A DNA stretch of 64,000 nt from Mesorhizobium huakuii (GTDB lineage: Bacteria; Pseudomonadota; Alphaproteobacteria; Rhizobiales; Rhizobiaceae), in assembly GCF_014189455.1 (NCBI RefSeq), contig NZ_CP050296.1, positions 3,468,001 through 3,532,000 on the forward strand. Reading direction: 5' to 3'. This document shows, piece after piece, positions 44,583 to 54,200 of this stretch. Positions within the stretch are counted from its first letter, which is position 1; every line of letters begins with the position of its first letter. The notes beneath the pieces are model-generated. The model was not told where the DNA came from. It saw only the letters and a program-made list of their open reading frames with translations, and made no database searches. Both the position numbers and the translations under genes were made by a program.

Positions 44583-44956
44583 CAGGCCTGCAAGGAACTG
44601 ACCTCGATCAGTATTCCGCCAGGCGCAAGGCAGTAGAAGCTCGTCGAGTCGACACCGCCACGCGTCAGATCCTGCGCCTCACCCGGCGCGAAGCCCGCTT
44701 CGGCAAGTTCAGCCTGCTTGGCGTGTACAAGGTCCGGGTTGCCGATGAAGAAGCCGACGTGAAAGCTGTCCGGGTAAGCGGCGGGTTCTCCCTTGCCTGG
44801 CGTCATCAGGTTGAGGGAAAACCCATCGGCTCCGCGCAGGATCGCGAAGGCTTGCTTGCCGCGCATGGCGACGAGTTCGAAGCCGAAATGGCTGGTGAAG
44901 AAGCCGGCAAGAGCCGCGACTTCTGATGTGGTGAGGTTGAGGTGGTTCAGTTTCAT
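44582..44956 (-). CDS. VOC-family (glyoxalase/dioxygenase fold) protein
   Basis: 124 residues forming one pair of beta-alpha-beta-beta-beta modules: LNHLNLTTSEVAALAGFFTSHFGFEL with the first His ligand, FHVGFFIGN with the second, and GGILIEVSS with the Glu ligand. All three metal ligands are present, so it may be an enzyme (glyoxalase, dioxygenase or fosfomycin-resistance-like). The ATG at 44956 fits the family N-terminus. It lies alone on its strand, 287 bp downstream of the alcohol dehydrogenase gene. Confidence 0.85.
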   Translation of the reverse strand: MKLNHLNLTTSEVAALAGFFTSHFGFELVAMRGKQAFAILRGADGFSLNLMTPGKGEPAAYPDSFHVGFFIGNPDLVHAKQAELAEAGFAPGEAQDLTRGGVDSTSFYCLAPGGILIEVSSLQA

Positions 44957-45243
44957 GGTCTTTGTCCTGTCACGGTTGAAACGCGGACAGGCTTGGCTGC
45001 AGACCGAGAACCGGCGGGACCGTAATATCAGGAAAATCCGGACATGGCCCAACCGGCCCGCGGGCTTTCGCCTCGCTTGCCGGCCGCGGGTTCTCCCGCA
45101 TATTCATGCGGCGAACAGGCCTCCGCTCGAAAAACAGGAACGGAGGAGACCAGACTACCGAACCGGTCATGTCTTTTTCGGCGCTGGCTGAATAGCCGAT
45201 CGGCGGTGTGGCGGCAAGCGGCCGGGGCGCGGCTGGCCTTGGC

Positions 45244-46272
45244 TCAGGGCCGGCTCGGCACCACCAGCACCTTGACCTCCCCGGGCGCCGGCGGATTGGC
45301 GATCACATCGGCCGCCTCTTCGAGCGGCACCTGCCTGGAGATCAGCCGGTCGATCTCGATCGCACCCGACGCGATCAGCTCGGCGGCACGGCGATGCGTA
45401 TAGGGATTGAGGAACGAGCCGACCACCTTCAATTCCCGAAACAGCAGGTCAAAGGGCTCGAATTCCGCCTTCATGCCTTGTGGCGTCACGCCGACGATGA
45501 CGACCGTGCCTCCGGCCCTTGCCAGCCGCATCGACTGCTCGACGGTGTCGCGCACGCCGGCGCATTCGAACACCACGTCGGCGCCACCGGGAACCAGCCC
45601 AGCTGCTCCGGCGATGGCCTCTATGACATCGACGGCGGTGGGATCGACCGTCGCTGTCGCGCCGAGTTCCTCGGCAAGGGCGCGCCGCGAGGCCTGCCTG
45701 GTCGACAGGATGATGGTCGTGGCGCCGGCCAGCCGCGCCAGCTGCACGGTGAGCAGGCCGATCACGCCGCCGCCCAGCACGATCACCGAGCTGCCCGGCC
45801 TGATCTCGGCAAGGTCGACGCCATGCAGGCAGCAGCCGAGCGGCTCGCAGAAGGCGCCATGCGTCGGCGGCAAGTCGGCGGGCAGGATGAAGGCCTGTTT
45901 CTGCGGCAGCACGACATACTCGGCAAAGCCGCCATCGCGGTGGATGCCGATGGCATTGAGATTGCGGCAGAGATTGACCCGGCCGGCATGGCAATGCGGG
46001 CATCGCCCGCAGGCGATGTTGGGATCGCCGGTGACACGGTCGCCGACGGCAAAACCGGAGACGGCGTTGCCGACCGCCTCAATGATGCCCGAAAATTCAT
46101 GTCCGGGCGTCACCGGTGGCCGGCAAGGAAATTCGCCATGGAAGAGGTGGCGGTCGGTGCCGCAGACGCCGCAGGCTTCGATGCGCACCAGAAGCTCGTC
46201 CGGGCCGGGGACAGGTTTGTCGACCTCACGCAGCGCTATGCTGCCAACCGCCTCCAGCCGTACCGCTTTCAT
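45244..46272 (-). CDS. Zinc-dependent medium-chain alcohol/polyol dehydrogenase
   Basis: 342 residues of the sorbitol/threonine dehydrogenase branch. Catalytic zinc ligands lie in EACGVCGTDRHLFHGE and GHEFSG. The four-cysteine structural zinc loop is CGRCPHCHAGRVNLC. The NAD-binding motif is VIVLGGGVIGLLTVQLA. It probably oxidises a polyol or hydroxy compound brought in by the TRAP permeases, whose large subunit ends 13 bases upstream. A longer in-frame start would add an Arg-rich artefact. Confidence 0.92.
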   Translation of the reverse strand: MKAVRLEAVGSIALREVDKPVPGPDELLVRIEACGVCGTDRHLFHGEFPCRPPVTPGHEFSGIIEAVGNAVSGFAVGDRVTGDPNIACGRCPHCHAGRVNLCRNLNAIGIHRDGGFAEYVVLPQKQAFILPADLPPTHGAFCEPLGCCLHGVDLAEIRPGSSVIVLGGGVIGLLTVQLARLAGATTIILSTRQASRRALAEELGATATVDPTAVDVIEAIAGAAGLVPGGADVVFECAGVRDTVEQSMRLARAGGTVVIVGVTPQGMKAEFEPFDLLFRELKVVGSFLNPYTHRRAAELIASGAIEIDRLISRQVPLEEAADVIANPPAPGEVKVLVVPSRP

Positions 46273-46285
46273 GGCGTCGTCTCCA

Positions 46286-48079
46286 TCAGTTGAAGCTCGG
46301 CGGCTGCGACAAGTCCGGCGCCGGTGTCGCCGGCTTGGCCGGCGGCGCATCGCCGAAGTTTGGCGGCTGCGACAGGTCTGGTGTGCCGGGCGCGGCCGGT
46401 GCGCTGCCACCATTGGCAGGGGCCGTGCCGGCAGCCGGCGGTGTACCGAGCGGCGACAGGCCGGGCACCTCCGGCACCTTGTAGTCGATCGTGCCCGGAT
46501 CGATCGCCGTGCCCTTGTAGCGCATCACCATTTGCGGGAAGGTGATGGTCAGCCCGATCATCACCACCTGGATCAGGACGAAAGGCACCGCGCCCCAATA
46601 GATCTGGCCGGTCGTCACCGGCGCGATCTGTTTGCCGGTGAGGCGGTCGAGATAGGGCACGCGCGCGGCGACCGAGCGCAGGTAGAACAGCGCGAAGCCG
46701 AAGGGCGGATGCATGAAGCTGGTCTGCATGTTGACGCCGAGCAGCACGCCGAACCAGATCAGGTCGATGCCGAGCTTGTCGGCCGCCGGCGCCAGAAGCG
46801 GCACGATGATGAAGGCCAGCTCAAAGAAATCGAGGAAGAAGGCCAGGAAGAAGACGAGGATGTTGACGCCGATCAGGAAGCCGACTTCGCCACCTGGCAG
46901 CGAGATCAAAAGGTGTTCGACCCAGATGTGGCCGTTGACGCCGTAGAAGGTCAGCGAGAACACGCGCGCGCCGATCAGGATGAACAGCACGAAGGACGAC
47001 AGCCGCGTCGTCGAGGTCAGTGCCTGCTTGATCACGTCCAGCGACAGCCGACCTTTTGCCGCTGCCATGATCAAGGCGCCGACGGAGCCCATGGCGCCGC
47101 CCTCGGTCGGCGTGGCGATGCCGAGGAAGATGGTGCCAAGCACCAGGAAGATCAGCGCCAGCGGCGGGATCAGCACGATGACCACCTGCTGCGCCAGCCT
47201 GGACATCATGTTGAAGTTCAGGCGTTTGTCGGCAATTGCCACGATGTAGATGAAGAGCACCCCTACGGAGGCGCCGAGAATGTCGGCATTGTCGCCATGG
47301 GTTGGGGCGAGATAGCGATACGCGGCATAGGAGATGGCCACCGCCACCACCAGCGCCACCAGCAGCGACAGAACGCCGTGGCCGAGCGTGCGGGCCTCGA
47401 GCGGCAGAGCCGGCACCGACTTCGGCCGGACGATCGACATGATCAGGATGTAGAGCGCGTAGAGGCCGGTCAGCACCAGGCCCGGGATCAGAGCGCCGGC
47501 ATACATGTCGCCGACCGAGCGGCCGAGCTGGTCGGCAAGCACGATCAGCACCAGCGATGGCGGGATGATCTGGGCGAGCGTGCCGGACGCCGCGATGACA
47601 CCGGCAGCCAGCCGGCGGTCGTAGCCGTAGCGCAACATGATCGGCAGCGAGATCAGACCCATGGCGATGACGGATGCCGCCACCACGCCGGTGGTCGCCG
47701 CCAGCAGCGCGCCGACGAAGATCACTGCGTAGGCGAGGCCGCCGCGGATCGGCCCGAACAATTGTCCGATCGTGTCGAGCAGATCCTCCGCCATCCCGGA
47801 TCGTTCGAGCACGATGCCCATGAAGGTGAAGAACGGAATGGCCAGCAGCGTGTCGTTAGACATCACCCTGGAGCCGTAGAAATTATCCGGCAGTGCGTGC
47901 AGAAGCGGCCAGGCGAGATTGATCGATCCACCAGAATAGGGCGAGAGGAGCACGCCGATGAAGAAGAACATCAAGCCGTTGGCGGCCAGCGAGAAGGCCA
48001 CGGGGTAGCCGATCAGCAGGAAGATGATCAGCGAGGCGAACATGATCGGCGCCATGTTCTGGGCGATGAATTCCATCAT
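46286..48079 (-). CDS. TRAP transporter large permease (DctM family) with Pro/Ala-rich tail
   Basis: 597 residues, longer than the ~430 of classical DctM. Many membrane helices begin at QNMAPIMFASLIIFLLIGYP. Family loops include IPFFTFMGIVLERSGMAEDL and ATPTEGGAMGSVGALIMAA. A central insertion near residues 215-310 adds extra helices, as in the mannitol/chloroaromatic subgroup. The last ~60 residues are Pro/Ala-rich and contain two DLSQPP repeats (DLSQPPNFG and DLSQPPSFN), probably cytoplasmic and unusual. Its start overlaps dctQ by four bases. Confidence 0.9.
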   Translation of the reverse strand: MMEFIAQNMAPIMFASLIIFLLIGYPVAFSLAANGLMFFFIGVLLSPYSGGSINLAWPLLHALPDNFYGSRVMSNDTLLAIPFFTFMGIVLERSGMAEDLLDTIGQLFGPIRGGLAYAVIFVGALLAATTGVVAASVIAMGLISLPIMLRYGYDRRLAAGVIAASGTLAQIIPPSLVLIVLADQLGRSVGDMYAGALIPGLVLTGLYALYILIMSIVRPKSVPALPLEARTLGHGVLSLLVALVVAVAISYAAYRYLAPTHGDNADILGASVGVLFIYIVAIADKRLNFNMMSRLAQQVVIVLIPPLALIFLVLGTIFLGIATPTEGGAMGSVGALIMAAAKGRLSLDVIKQALTSTTRLSSFVLFILIGARVFSLTFYGVNGHIWVEHLLISLPGGEVGFLIGVNILVFFLAFFLDFFELAFIIVPLLAPAADKLGIDLIWFGVLLGVNMQTSFMHPPFGFALFYLRSVAARVPYLDRLTGKQIAPVTTGQIYWGAVPFVLIQVVMIGLTITFPQMVMRYKGTAIDPGTIDYKVPEVPGLSPLGTPPAAGTAPANGGSAPAAPGTPDLSQPPNFGDAPPAKPATPAPDLSQPPSFN

Positions 48080-48660
48080 GAGCGCACCTCGTCGGCCAGT
48101 GCCTTGGCTTCGAGTTCGGCTTGCTCATGTGCCGATATGAACGGATTGGGGTCGTCCATGTCGCCGCGCATGATGGCGATTTTCTTGATGATTTCGGAAA
48201 TGCCCTGCAGCGCGAGCAGGAAAAAGCCGACCAGCAGGATGGCCTTGGCCGGCCAGATGATGAGCCCGCCGGAGTTGTTGGACATCTCGCCGCTGCGGAA
48301 CGACAGGGATACGTAGGGAACGAAATAGAACACCATCAGCGTCACGAACGGCATCAGGAAGAGGAGATGGCCGAGAAGGTCGATCCAGTGCTGCACGCGG
48401 CGTGAAAACAGACCGTAGACGATGTCGATGCGGATATGCTCGTTCTGCTTCAGCGTATAGGCGGCAGCCAGCATGAAGGCGGCGCCGAACAGGTACCATT
48501 GCAGCTCCAGCCAGGCATTCGACGAAATGTCGAAGACCTTGCGGATGACGGCGTTGGCCGCGCTCACCAGGATCGCCAGCAGGATCAGCCAGGATACCGA
48601 TTTGCCGATGAATTCATTGAGGCGGTCGATGCCCCGTGACAGAGCGAGCGGCCCTTCCAT
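48076..48660 (-). CDS. TRAP transporter small permease (DctQ family)
   Basis: 194 residues with four predicted membrane helices. The DctQ core is KVFDISSNAWLELQWYLFGAAFMLAAAYTL and EHIRIDIVYGLFSRR. It forms the membrane unit with DctM for sodium-dependent uptake of the ligand captured by the TRAP binding protein. It is the first gene of the minus-strand operon dctQ-dctM-dehydrogenase. The start at 48660 gives MEGPLALSRGIDRLNEFIGK. Confidence 0.9.
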   Translation of the reverse strand: MEGPLALSRGIDRLNEFIGKSVSWLILLAILVSAANAVIRKVFDISSNAWLELQWYLFGAAFMLAAAYTLKQNEHIRIDIVYGLFSRRVQHWIDLLGHLLFLMPFVTLMVFYFVPYVSLSFRSGEMSNNSGGLIIWPAKAILLVGFFLLALQGISEIIKKIAIMRGDMDDPNPFISAHEQAELEAKALADEVRS

Positions 48661-48842
48661 GCAGTCCTCCCTTGTGCCGATGGCGTGCCGGCTCCCCCTG
48701 CCGTCACGCCGCGTGGCCCAACGGTATGCCGCGCGTGGCCGGACGGGTCAACACGGACCGAAGCAGCAAAACGGTATCGGATGAAGGGCGGGGCCGGACA
48801 AGGGCGGTCTGCCCCGGCGTCATGCAACCAAAGTCTGATGGT

Positions 48843-49835
48843 TCAGACGACCTTGCCGGTGTCGCGGCCGGCGCCGATCAGGATCAGCATGGCCACCAGG
48901 AACAGATACATCCACGCGTCGCGCCATTCGAGCGGGAAATAGCCGGCCCACAGTGATTCGGCCATGCCGAAGGCGGCCGCGCCAAGTGCTGCCCGTGGCG
49001 GCGAGAGATAGCCGCCGACCGCCGTCACGAACAGGATCTTCAGGCCGTAGACGAGGCCGGAACCGAAGCTGACATTGCCATAATAGAGGCTGGCCATGAC
49101 ACCGGCCAGCGCGGCGCAGAAGCCACCGAGCAGCACGGCATGCCGGAACACGTAACGCACATCGACGCCGCACAGGGCTGCGGCGCGTGGGTCATCGGAG
49201 ACAGCGCGCCAGCAGCGGCCGAAGTTGGAGCGGGCAAATGCAGAGGTGGCGAGTGCAACCGCTGCCAGCACCACCGCGCAGTCGAGCACCTGGATCAGCG
49301 TCAGCGTCGCCTTGAAGCCGGAGCCTTCGGCGAAAACGATGGGCTCTGCCAGCATTGGCGGCAGCCACAGATCATGCGTGTCGGCCGCGATGCGGCTTGC
49401 TTCCGACAAGACGATCAGGATGCCCAGCGTGGTCACCACGATGGCATTGGGCGAGCGGTCGGCCAGCGGTTCGAAGACGCTGCGCGACAGGACATGGCTG
49501 ATCAGCGCGGCATAAAGGAATGCCGCGACGACGCCGAACAGCACCGACGCCAACAGTGTCAGCCACAGCACCTGATAGCCGAAGGCGACGCTCAGGATCA
49601 TTGCCTGCCCGCAGAAGGCAAACAGCGCGCCGTAGGCGAGGTTGGTGCGGTGCAGGATGCCGTTGATCAGCACATAGCCGAAGGCGAGCAGCGCATAGAG
49701 CGCGCCCGAATGCAGCCCGTTCAGCACCTGCTGGAAAAAATAGAGCATGCTCAACAACACCAGAAGCATCTCGCCCAACCGCAGCGGCCTGGGACGACGG
49801 AATGCTCGAGACAAAGGCGACAATACCGTGCGCAT
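48843..49835 (-). CDS. Branched-chain amino acid-type ABC permease (LivH family), orphan
   Basis: 330 residues with about eight membrane helices typical of LivH. Landmarks are FFQQVLNGLHSGALYALLAFGYVLI near residues 33-57, ATTLGILIVL-like sequence and the coupling segment FRAVSDDPRAA-like (here CWRAVSDDPRAAALCGV). The first ~22 residues are basic and may not be translated. ATGs at 49769 and 49748 are alternatives. No LivM, LivF, LivG or binding protein lies next to it, which is unusual for this family. Confidence 0.82.
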   Translation of the reverse strand: MRTVLSPLSRAFRRPRPLRLGEMLLVLLSMLYFFQQVLNGLHSGALYALLAFGYVLINGILHRTNLAYGALFAFCGQAMILSVAFGYQVLWLTLLASVLFGVVAAFLYAALISHVLSRSVFEPLADRSPNAIVVTTLGILIVLSEASRIAADTHDLWLPPMLAEPIVFAEGSGFKATLTLIQVLDCAVVLAAVALATSAFARSNFGRCWRAVSDDPRAAALCGVDVRYVFRHAVLLGGFCAALAGVMASLYYGNVSFGSGLVYGLKILFVTAVGGYLSPPRAALGAAAFGMAESLWAGYFPLEWRDAWMYLFLVAMLILIGAGRDTGKVV

Positions 49836-49896
49836 CGGAGGTTTGCATCGTCGAATCTAACTTGTCAAATGCGATTTATCGGTTAGATTTTGCGGC

Positions 49897-50508
49897 ATGA
49901 CGGTTGCCTGGACCCCACACCGCTTCACCGGCGGCCTGCTCGCGCTCGACACGGCGAACACCGTGGTGCTGCGCGGCGATCCGGAGCGCACATTCGACCG
50001 TTTCGATGATCCCGTCGAAATCGCCCGCTTCGCCGATGCGGCTAGCGGCTTTCGCGCCGCCGAGCTCGGCGACCGGCGGCTTACCGTATCTTCGCCCACG
50101 GCAATCGCGCCCGTCGTGCTGTCGATCCGCGAGACGACCGACCGGCTGTTTCGCGGCGCTGTGTCGAAGGGCGCTGTCGCCAGCGCCGACCTGCCCGAAT
50201 TCCTGCGCGCCTGTGCCGAGGGGCTGGCCGGCAGCCGGACCGAGATCGGCGCGCCGGGAAGACCGTTCGGCGATCCCCTGGCGCCGATCGCCTTCGAGGC
50301 GGCGCTGGCGGTTTCGGCCCTATCGCTGCTGCGCGACGACACGGTCGCGAGGCTCAGGATCTGTCCAAACTGCACCTGGCTGTTCGTCGACAGAAGCCGC
50401 AATTCCAGCCGCCTTTGGTGCGACATGGCCGTGTGCGGCAACCGGCAGAAGGCAAGTCGTCACTATCGTCGCCGCCGCATGGCGGCCCATGAGGTCAAGG
50501 ATGTTTAG
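49897..50508 (+). CDS. CGNR zinc-finger (ABATE domain) putative regulator
   Basis: 203 residues. The N-terminal ABATE domain (residues ~1-140) begins with LLALDTANTV. The C-terminal CGNR zinc finger reads RICPNCTWLFVDRSRNSSR then WCDMAVCGNRQKASRHYRR, containing the CGNR signature. These proteins are predicted DNA-binding stress regulators with no defined target. It is divergent from the LivH-like permease (61 bp) and overlaps the lipoprotein gene by eight bases. Confidence 0.88.
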   Translation: MTVAWTPHRFTGGLLALDTANTVVLRGDPERTFDRFDDPVEIARFADAASGFRAAELGDRRLTVSSPTAIAPVVLSIRETTDRLFRGAVSKGAVASADLPEFLRACAEGLAGSRTEIGAPGRPFGDPLAPIAFEAALAVSALSLLRDDTVARLRICPNCTWLFVDRSRNSSRLWCDMAVCGNRQKASRHYRRRRMAAHEVKDV

Positions 50509-51040
50509 AGGATTTTCCCGTTCGATCGTCGTCGGCGCCGCGCTGATCGCCGCCGTCGCGCTCGGCGCCTGCCGCGACACCGGTAAGGACAGCGAGGGCA
50601 AGCTGTTCGAGGTTTCCGGCAAGATATTCGTCTTCAACTACCGTCTCGCCAGGGCGACCTACGTCGTGACGCTGCGTCCCTTGCAGCCGATGGGCGAGGG
50701 CCAAGTGGCGGTTGCCAGCTTCCAGAACCCTGCCGGCGGCGCACCGTTGGTGGTCGAGCAGAAAGTCTGGCCGAAGCTCGACAAGGTGAGCCTGGAGAGC
50801 CCGGCGCTGACCTGCATCGTCAAGAACAAGCCCTACGCCATCGCCATCAGCATCAAGGGCGCTGATGGCGCGGTCCTGCAGAAGATCGACACCACGCTGA
50901 TGTCGACGGAAGACCAGTCGATCCTGCCCGACCGGCCGCTGGTCGTCGACCAGCTCTACACGGCCAATCCCGATCTCGCCGGCCACCCCGACGGCAAGCT
51001 GCCGGGCGAACCGAAGCCGGACTGCTCGAAAGCCGGCTGA
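50501..51040 (+). CDS. Predicted lipoprotein of unknown function
   Basis: 179 residues. The N-terminus MFRGFSRSIVVGAALIAAVALGAC is a lipoprotein signal with lipobox ALGAC, so the mature protein is lipid-anchored. The remainder is a beta-rich domain without recognised motifs (VFNYRLARATYVVTLRPL). The ATG overlaps the CGNR gene's stop by eight bases, with GAGG six bases upstream. Reading the frame further upstream would run through the CGNR gene and is rejected. Confidence 0.75.
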   Translation: MFRGFSRSIVVGAALIAAVALGACRDTGKDSEGKLFEVSGKIFVFNYRLARATYVVTLRPLQPMGEGQVAVASFQNPAGGAPLVVEQKVWPKLDKVSLESPALTCIVKNKPYAIAISIKGADGAVLQKIDTTLMSTEDQSILPDRPLVVDQLYTANPDLAGHPDGKLPGEPKPDCSKAG

Positions 51041-51257
51041 CACCTTCCGACAGCGTCGATTCCCGCCGGAATTTTCGTGCGCCCAGCATTGTTGGCGCGC
51101 GGTTTCATGCGTGGTCCGGCACCCGCCGGACTGTTTGTTGCGCGTTGCCTGGCCCCTGCGATTTTGTTTGACCTGCCTTGCAAGGGGAGAAAGGATGCGT
51201 CATCCGATCCCGACGTTGGCCGCTTCCCCCGCGCGGCCATCGCAGAGGAAATGCCTG

Positions 51258-54200
51258 ATGACGCTGCATGATGTCGCGCTCGACGACAAGTTCGATCTTG
51301 GAAAGGAGCGCATCTTCCTGTCCGGCGCGCAGGCGGTTATCCGCATGCTCCTGATGCAGCGCGAGCGCGACCGTCGCGCCGGCCTGAACACGGCCGGCTT
51401 CGTCTCCGGCTATCGCGGCTCGCCGCTTGGCGGCCTCGATATGCAGCTGTGGAAGGCGAAGAAGCAGCTCGCCGGGGCCGATATCGTCTTCCAGCCCGGC
51501 CTCAACGAGGAGCTTGCCGCAACCGCCTGCTGGGGATCGCAGCAGACGGAACTGCTGGGCGAGGGCAGCCATGATGGCGTCTTTTCCGTCTGGTACGGCA
51601 AGGGGCCGGGCGTCGATCGTTCGGGCGACGTGTTCCGCCACGCCAATCTTGCCGGCTCGTCCAAGCATGGCGGTGTGCTCGCCCTGATGGGCGACGACCA
51701 CATGGCCGAATCCTCGACCAATGCGCACGCCACCGAATTCCTCTTCGTCGACACGATGGTGCCGATCCTCAACCCGGCCGGCGTCCAGGAGATCATCGAC
51801 TACGGCCTCTACGGCTTTGCCATGTCGCGTTTCGCCGGCACCTGGGCGGCGATCAAATGCGTCAAGGACAACATCGAATCGACAGCCTCGGTCGATGCCT
51901 CGCTCGAACGGCTCAACATCGTCGTGCCGGAGTTCGACATGCCGCCGGGCGGCCTCAACATCCGCCACGAGATCGACATGCTCGGCCAGGAGGAGCGGCT
52001 GCACGAGTACAAGCGCGCCGCGGCCTCCGCCTTCATCCATGCCAATGGGTTGAACCACATCGTCTATTCGGGCGGCCGCAACCCCAAGCTCGGCATTATC
52101 ACGCTGGGCAAGAGTTATCTCGATGTCCGCCAGGCGCTGGAGGATATCGGCATCGATGAGGCCGCCGCCAACCGCATCGGCGTGCGGCTGTTCAAGGTCG
52201 GCTGCCCCTGGCCGCTCGACCTCCACCACATCGCCGACTTTGCCCGTGGCCTCGACACCATCGTTGTCGTCGAGGAGAAACGCTCGCTGATCGAGGTGCA
52301 GTTGCGCGAAAGCCTTTATGGCACCGCCTCGCAGCCAGTCATCGTCGGCAAGAAGGATGAGCGCGGCGACTGGCTGTTCCCGGCCAAGGGCGCGCTTGAC
52401 CCCAACGAGATCGCCATCGCCCTTGGCGAGCGGATCGTCAAAACCATCGGCCCGTCGGAAGAGATTTCGGCGCGGGTGGCGAAACTGCGCCAGTTCCAGG
52501 CGATGCTGGCGGACGCCACCGACATCGGTTCGCGCACGCCGTTCTTCTGCTCGGGCTGTCCGCACAATTCCTCGACCAAGGTGCCCGACGGCTCGATCGC
52601 CGCCGCCGGCATCGGCTGCCATTTCATGGCGCTGTGGATGGACCGCAACACGCTGGGCTTCACGGCGATGGGCGGCGAGGGCGCGCAATGGGTTGGCCAG
52701 GCGCCGTTCTCGAAGCGCGGCCACATCTTCCAGAATCTCGGCGACGGCACTTATAACCATTCCGGCACGCTGGCGATCCGTTTCGCCCTGTCGAGCGAAG
52801 CCAACATCACCTACAAGATCCTCTACAACGACGCAGTGGCGATGACCGGCGGCCAGCCGCATGAGGGCGGCCTGACAGTGGACATGATCGCCAGGCAGGT
52901 GCGGGCAGAGGGCGTCGACCGCATCGCAATCGTCACCGACGAGCCCGACAAATATGCCGGCAGGGCAGAATTTCCGGCCGGTGCCACCATCCATCATCGC
53001 GACGACCTCGATCTCGTCCAGCGCGAACTGCGCGACGTCAAGGGCGTATCGATCCTGCTCTACGACCAGACCTGCGCGGCCGAAAAACGCCGACGCCGCA
53101 AGCGCGGCACCTTTCCCGATCCCGACAAGCGCGTCTTCATCAACGAACTGGTCTGCGAAGGCTGCGGCGATTGCGGCGTACAATCGAACTGCGTCTCGAT
53201 CCAGCCGGTCGAGACCGAATTCGGCCGCAAGCGCAAGATCGACCAGTCGAGCTGCAACAAGGATTTCTCCTGCGTCAACGGCTTCTGTCCGTCCTTCGTC
53301 ACTGTGCACGGCGCCAAGATCCGCAAGGCCGAAGGCCTTGCCGGCAAGACCGATCCGCTCGACGGCGTGCCCACGCCCGCTGAATTCCCGCTTGGCGAGC
53401 AAGGCTGGGCGGCGATCATCGACGGTGTCGGCGGCACCGGTGTCGTCACCGTCGGTGCCGTGCTCGGCATGGCGGCTCACCTCGAGGACAAGGGCTGCGG
53501 CATGATCGACATGGCCGGCCTCGCCCAGAAGGGCGGCTCGGTGTTCACCCATGTCCGCATCGCCCGCACGCCGGACGACATCCATGCCATCCGCGTTTCG
53601 GCCGGCAAGGCCGACCTCGTGCTTGGCTGCGATCTCGTCGTGTCGGGCGCCAAGAAGGTGCTGACGGCGGTGCGCGAGGGCCATACGATCTTCCTCGCCA
53701 ACACCGCCGAGATAATGCCCGGCGAGTTTGCCCGTTCGGCCGATTTCTCCTTGCCGATAGAGCGCCTGAAGAAAGCGATCCGGGCCGCTGCCGGCGACGA
53801 CAAGGCGCATTTCTTCGACGCCACCCGCACCGCCACATCGCTGTTCGGCAATTCGCTTGGCGCCAACATGTTCATGCTCGGCTTTGCCTTCCAGCATGGC
53901 GGCCTGCCCCTTTCAGCAGAAGCCGTTGAAAAGGCTATCGAATTGAACGGCGAAGCGGTGGCGATGAACATCGCCGCCTTCCGCTGGGGCCGCCGCGCCG
54001 CGCACCAGCCGGATTTCGTGCGTGGCCTCGTCGCCCAGCCGGGCAAGGCGGGACAGACCGACCCGATCGCACAGACGCTGGACGAGATCATTGCCCGCCG
54101 TGTCGCCTTCCTGACCGCTTACCAGAACGCCGCTTACGGCAAGCGCTATGCCGACAGGTTGGCGCTGCTGCGCGCTGCCGAGGCCAAGGCCGTGCCCGGC

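Noticed and set aside
45407..48316. Open frame of about 969 codons antisense to the dehydrogenase and TRAP permeases
   Set aside because: Very rich in Gln, Asp, Arg and His with no domain. The opposite strand encodes well-supported proteins.
51105..53897. Open frame of about 930 codons antisense to the indolepyruvate oxidoreductase gene
   Set aside because: High-GC shadow: no recognisable domain, Arg/Gly/Asp-rich composition, and the sense strand encodes a clear conserved enzyme.
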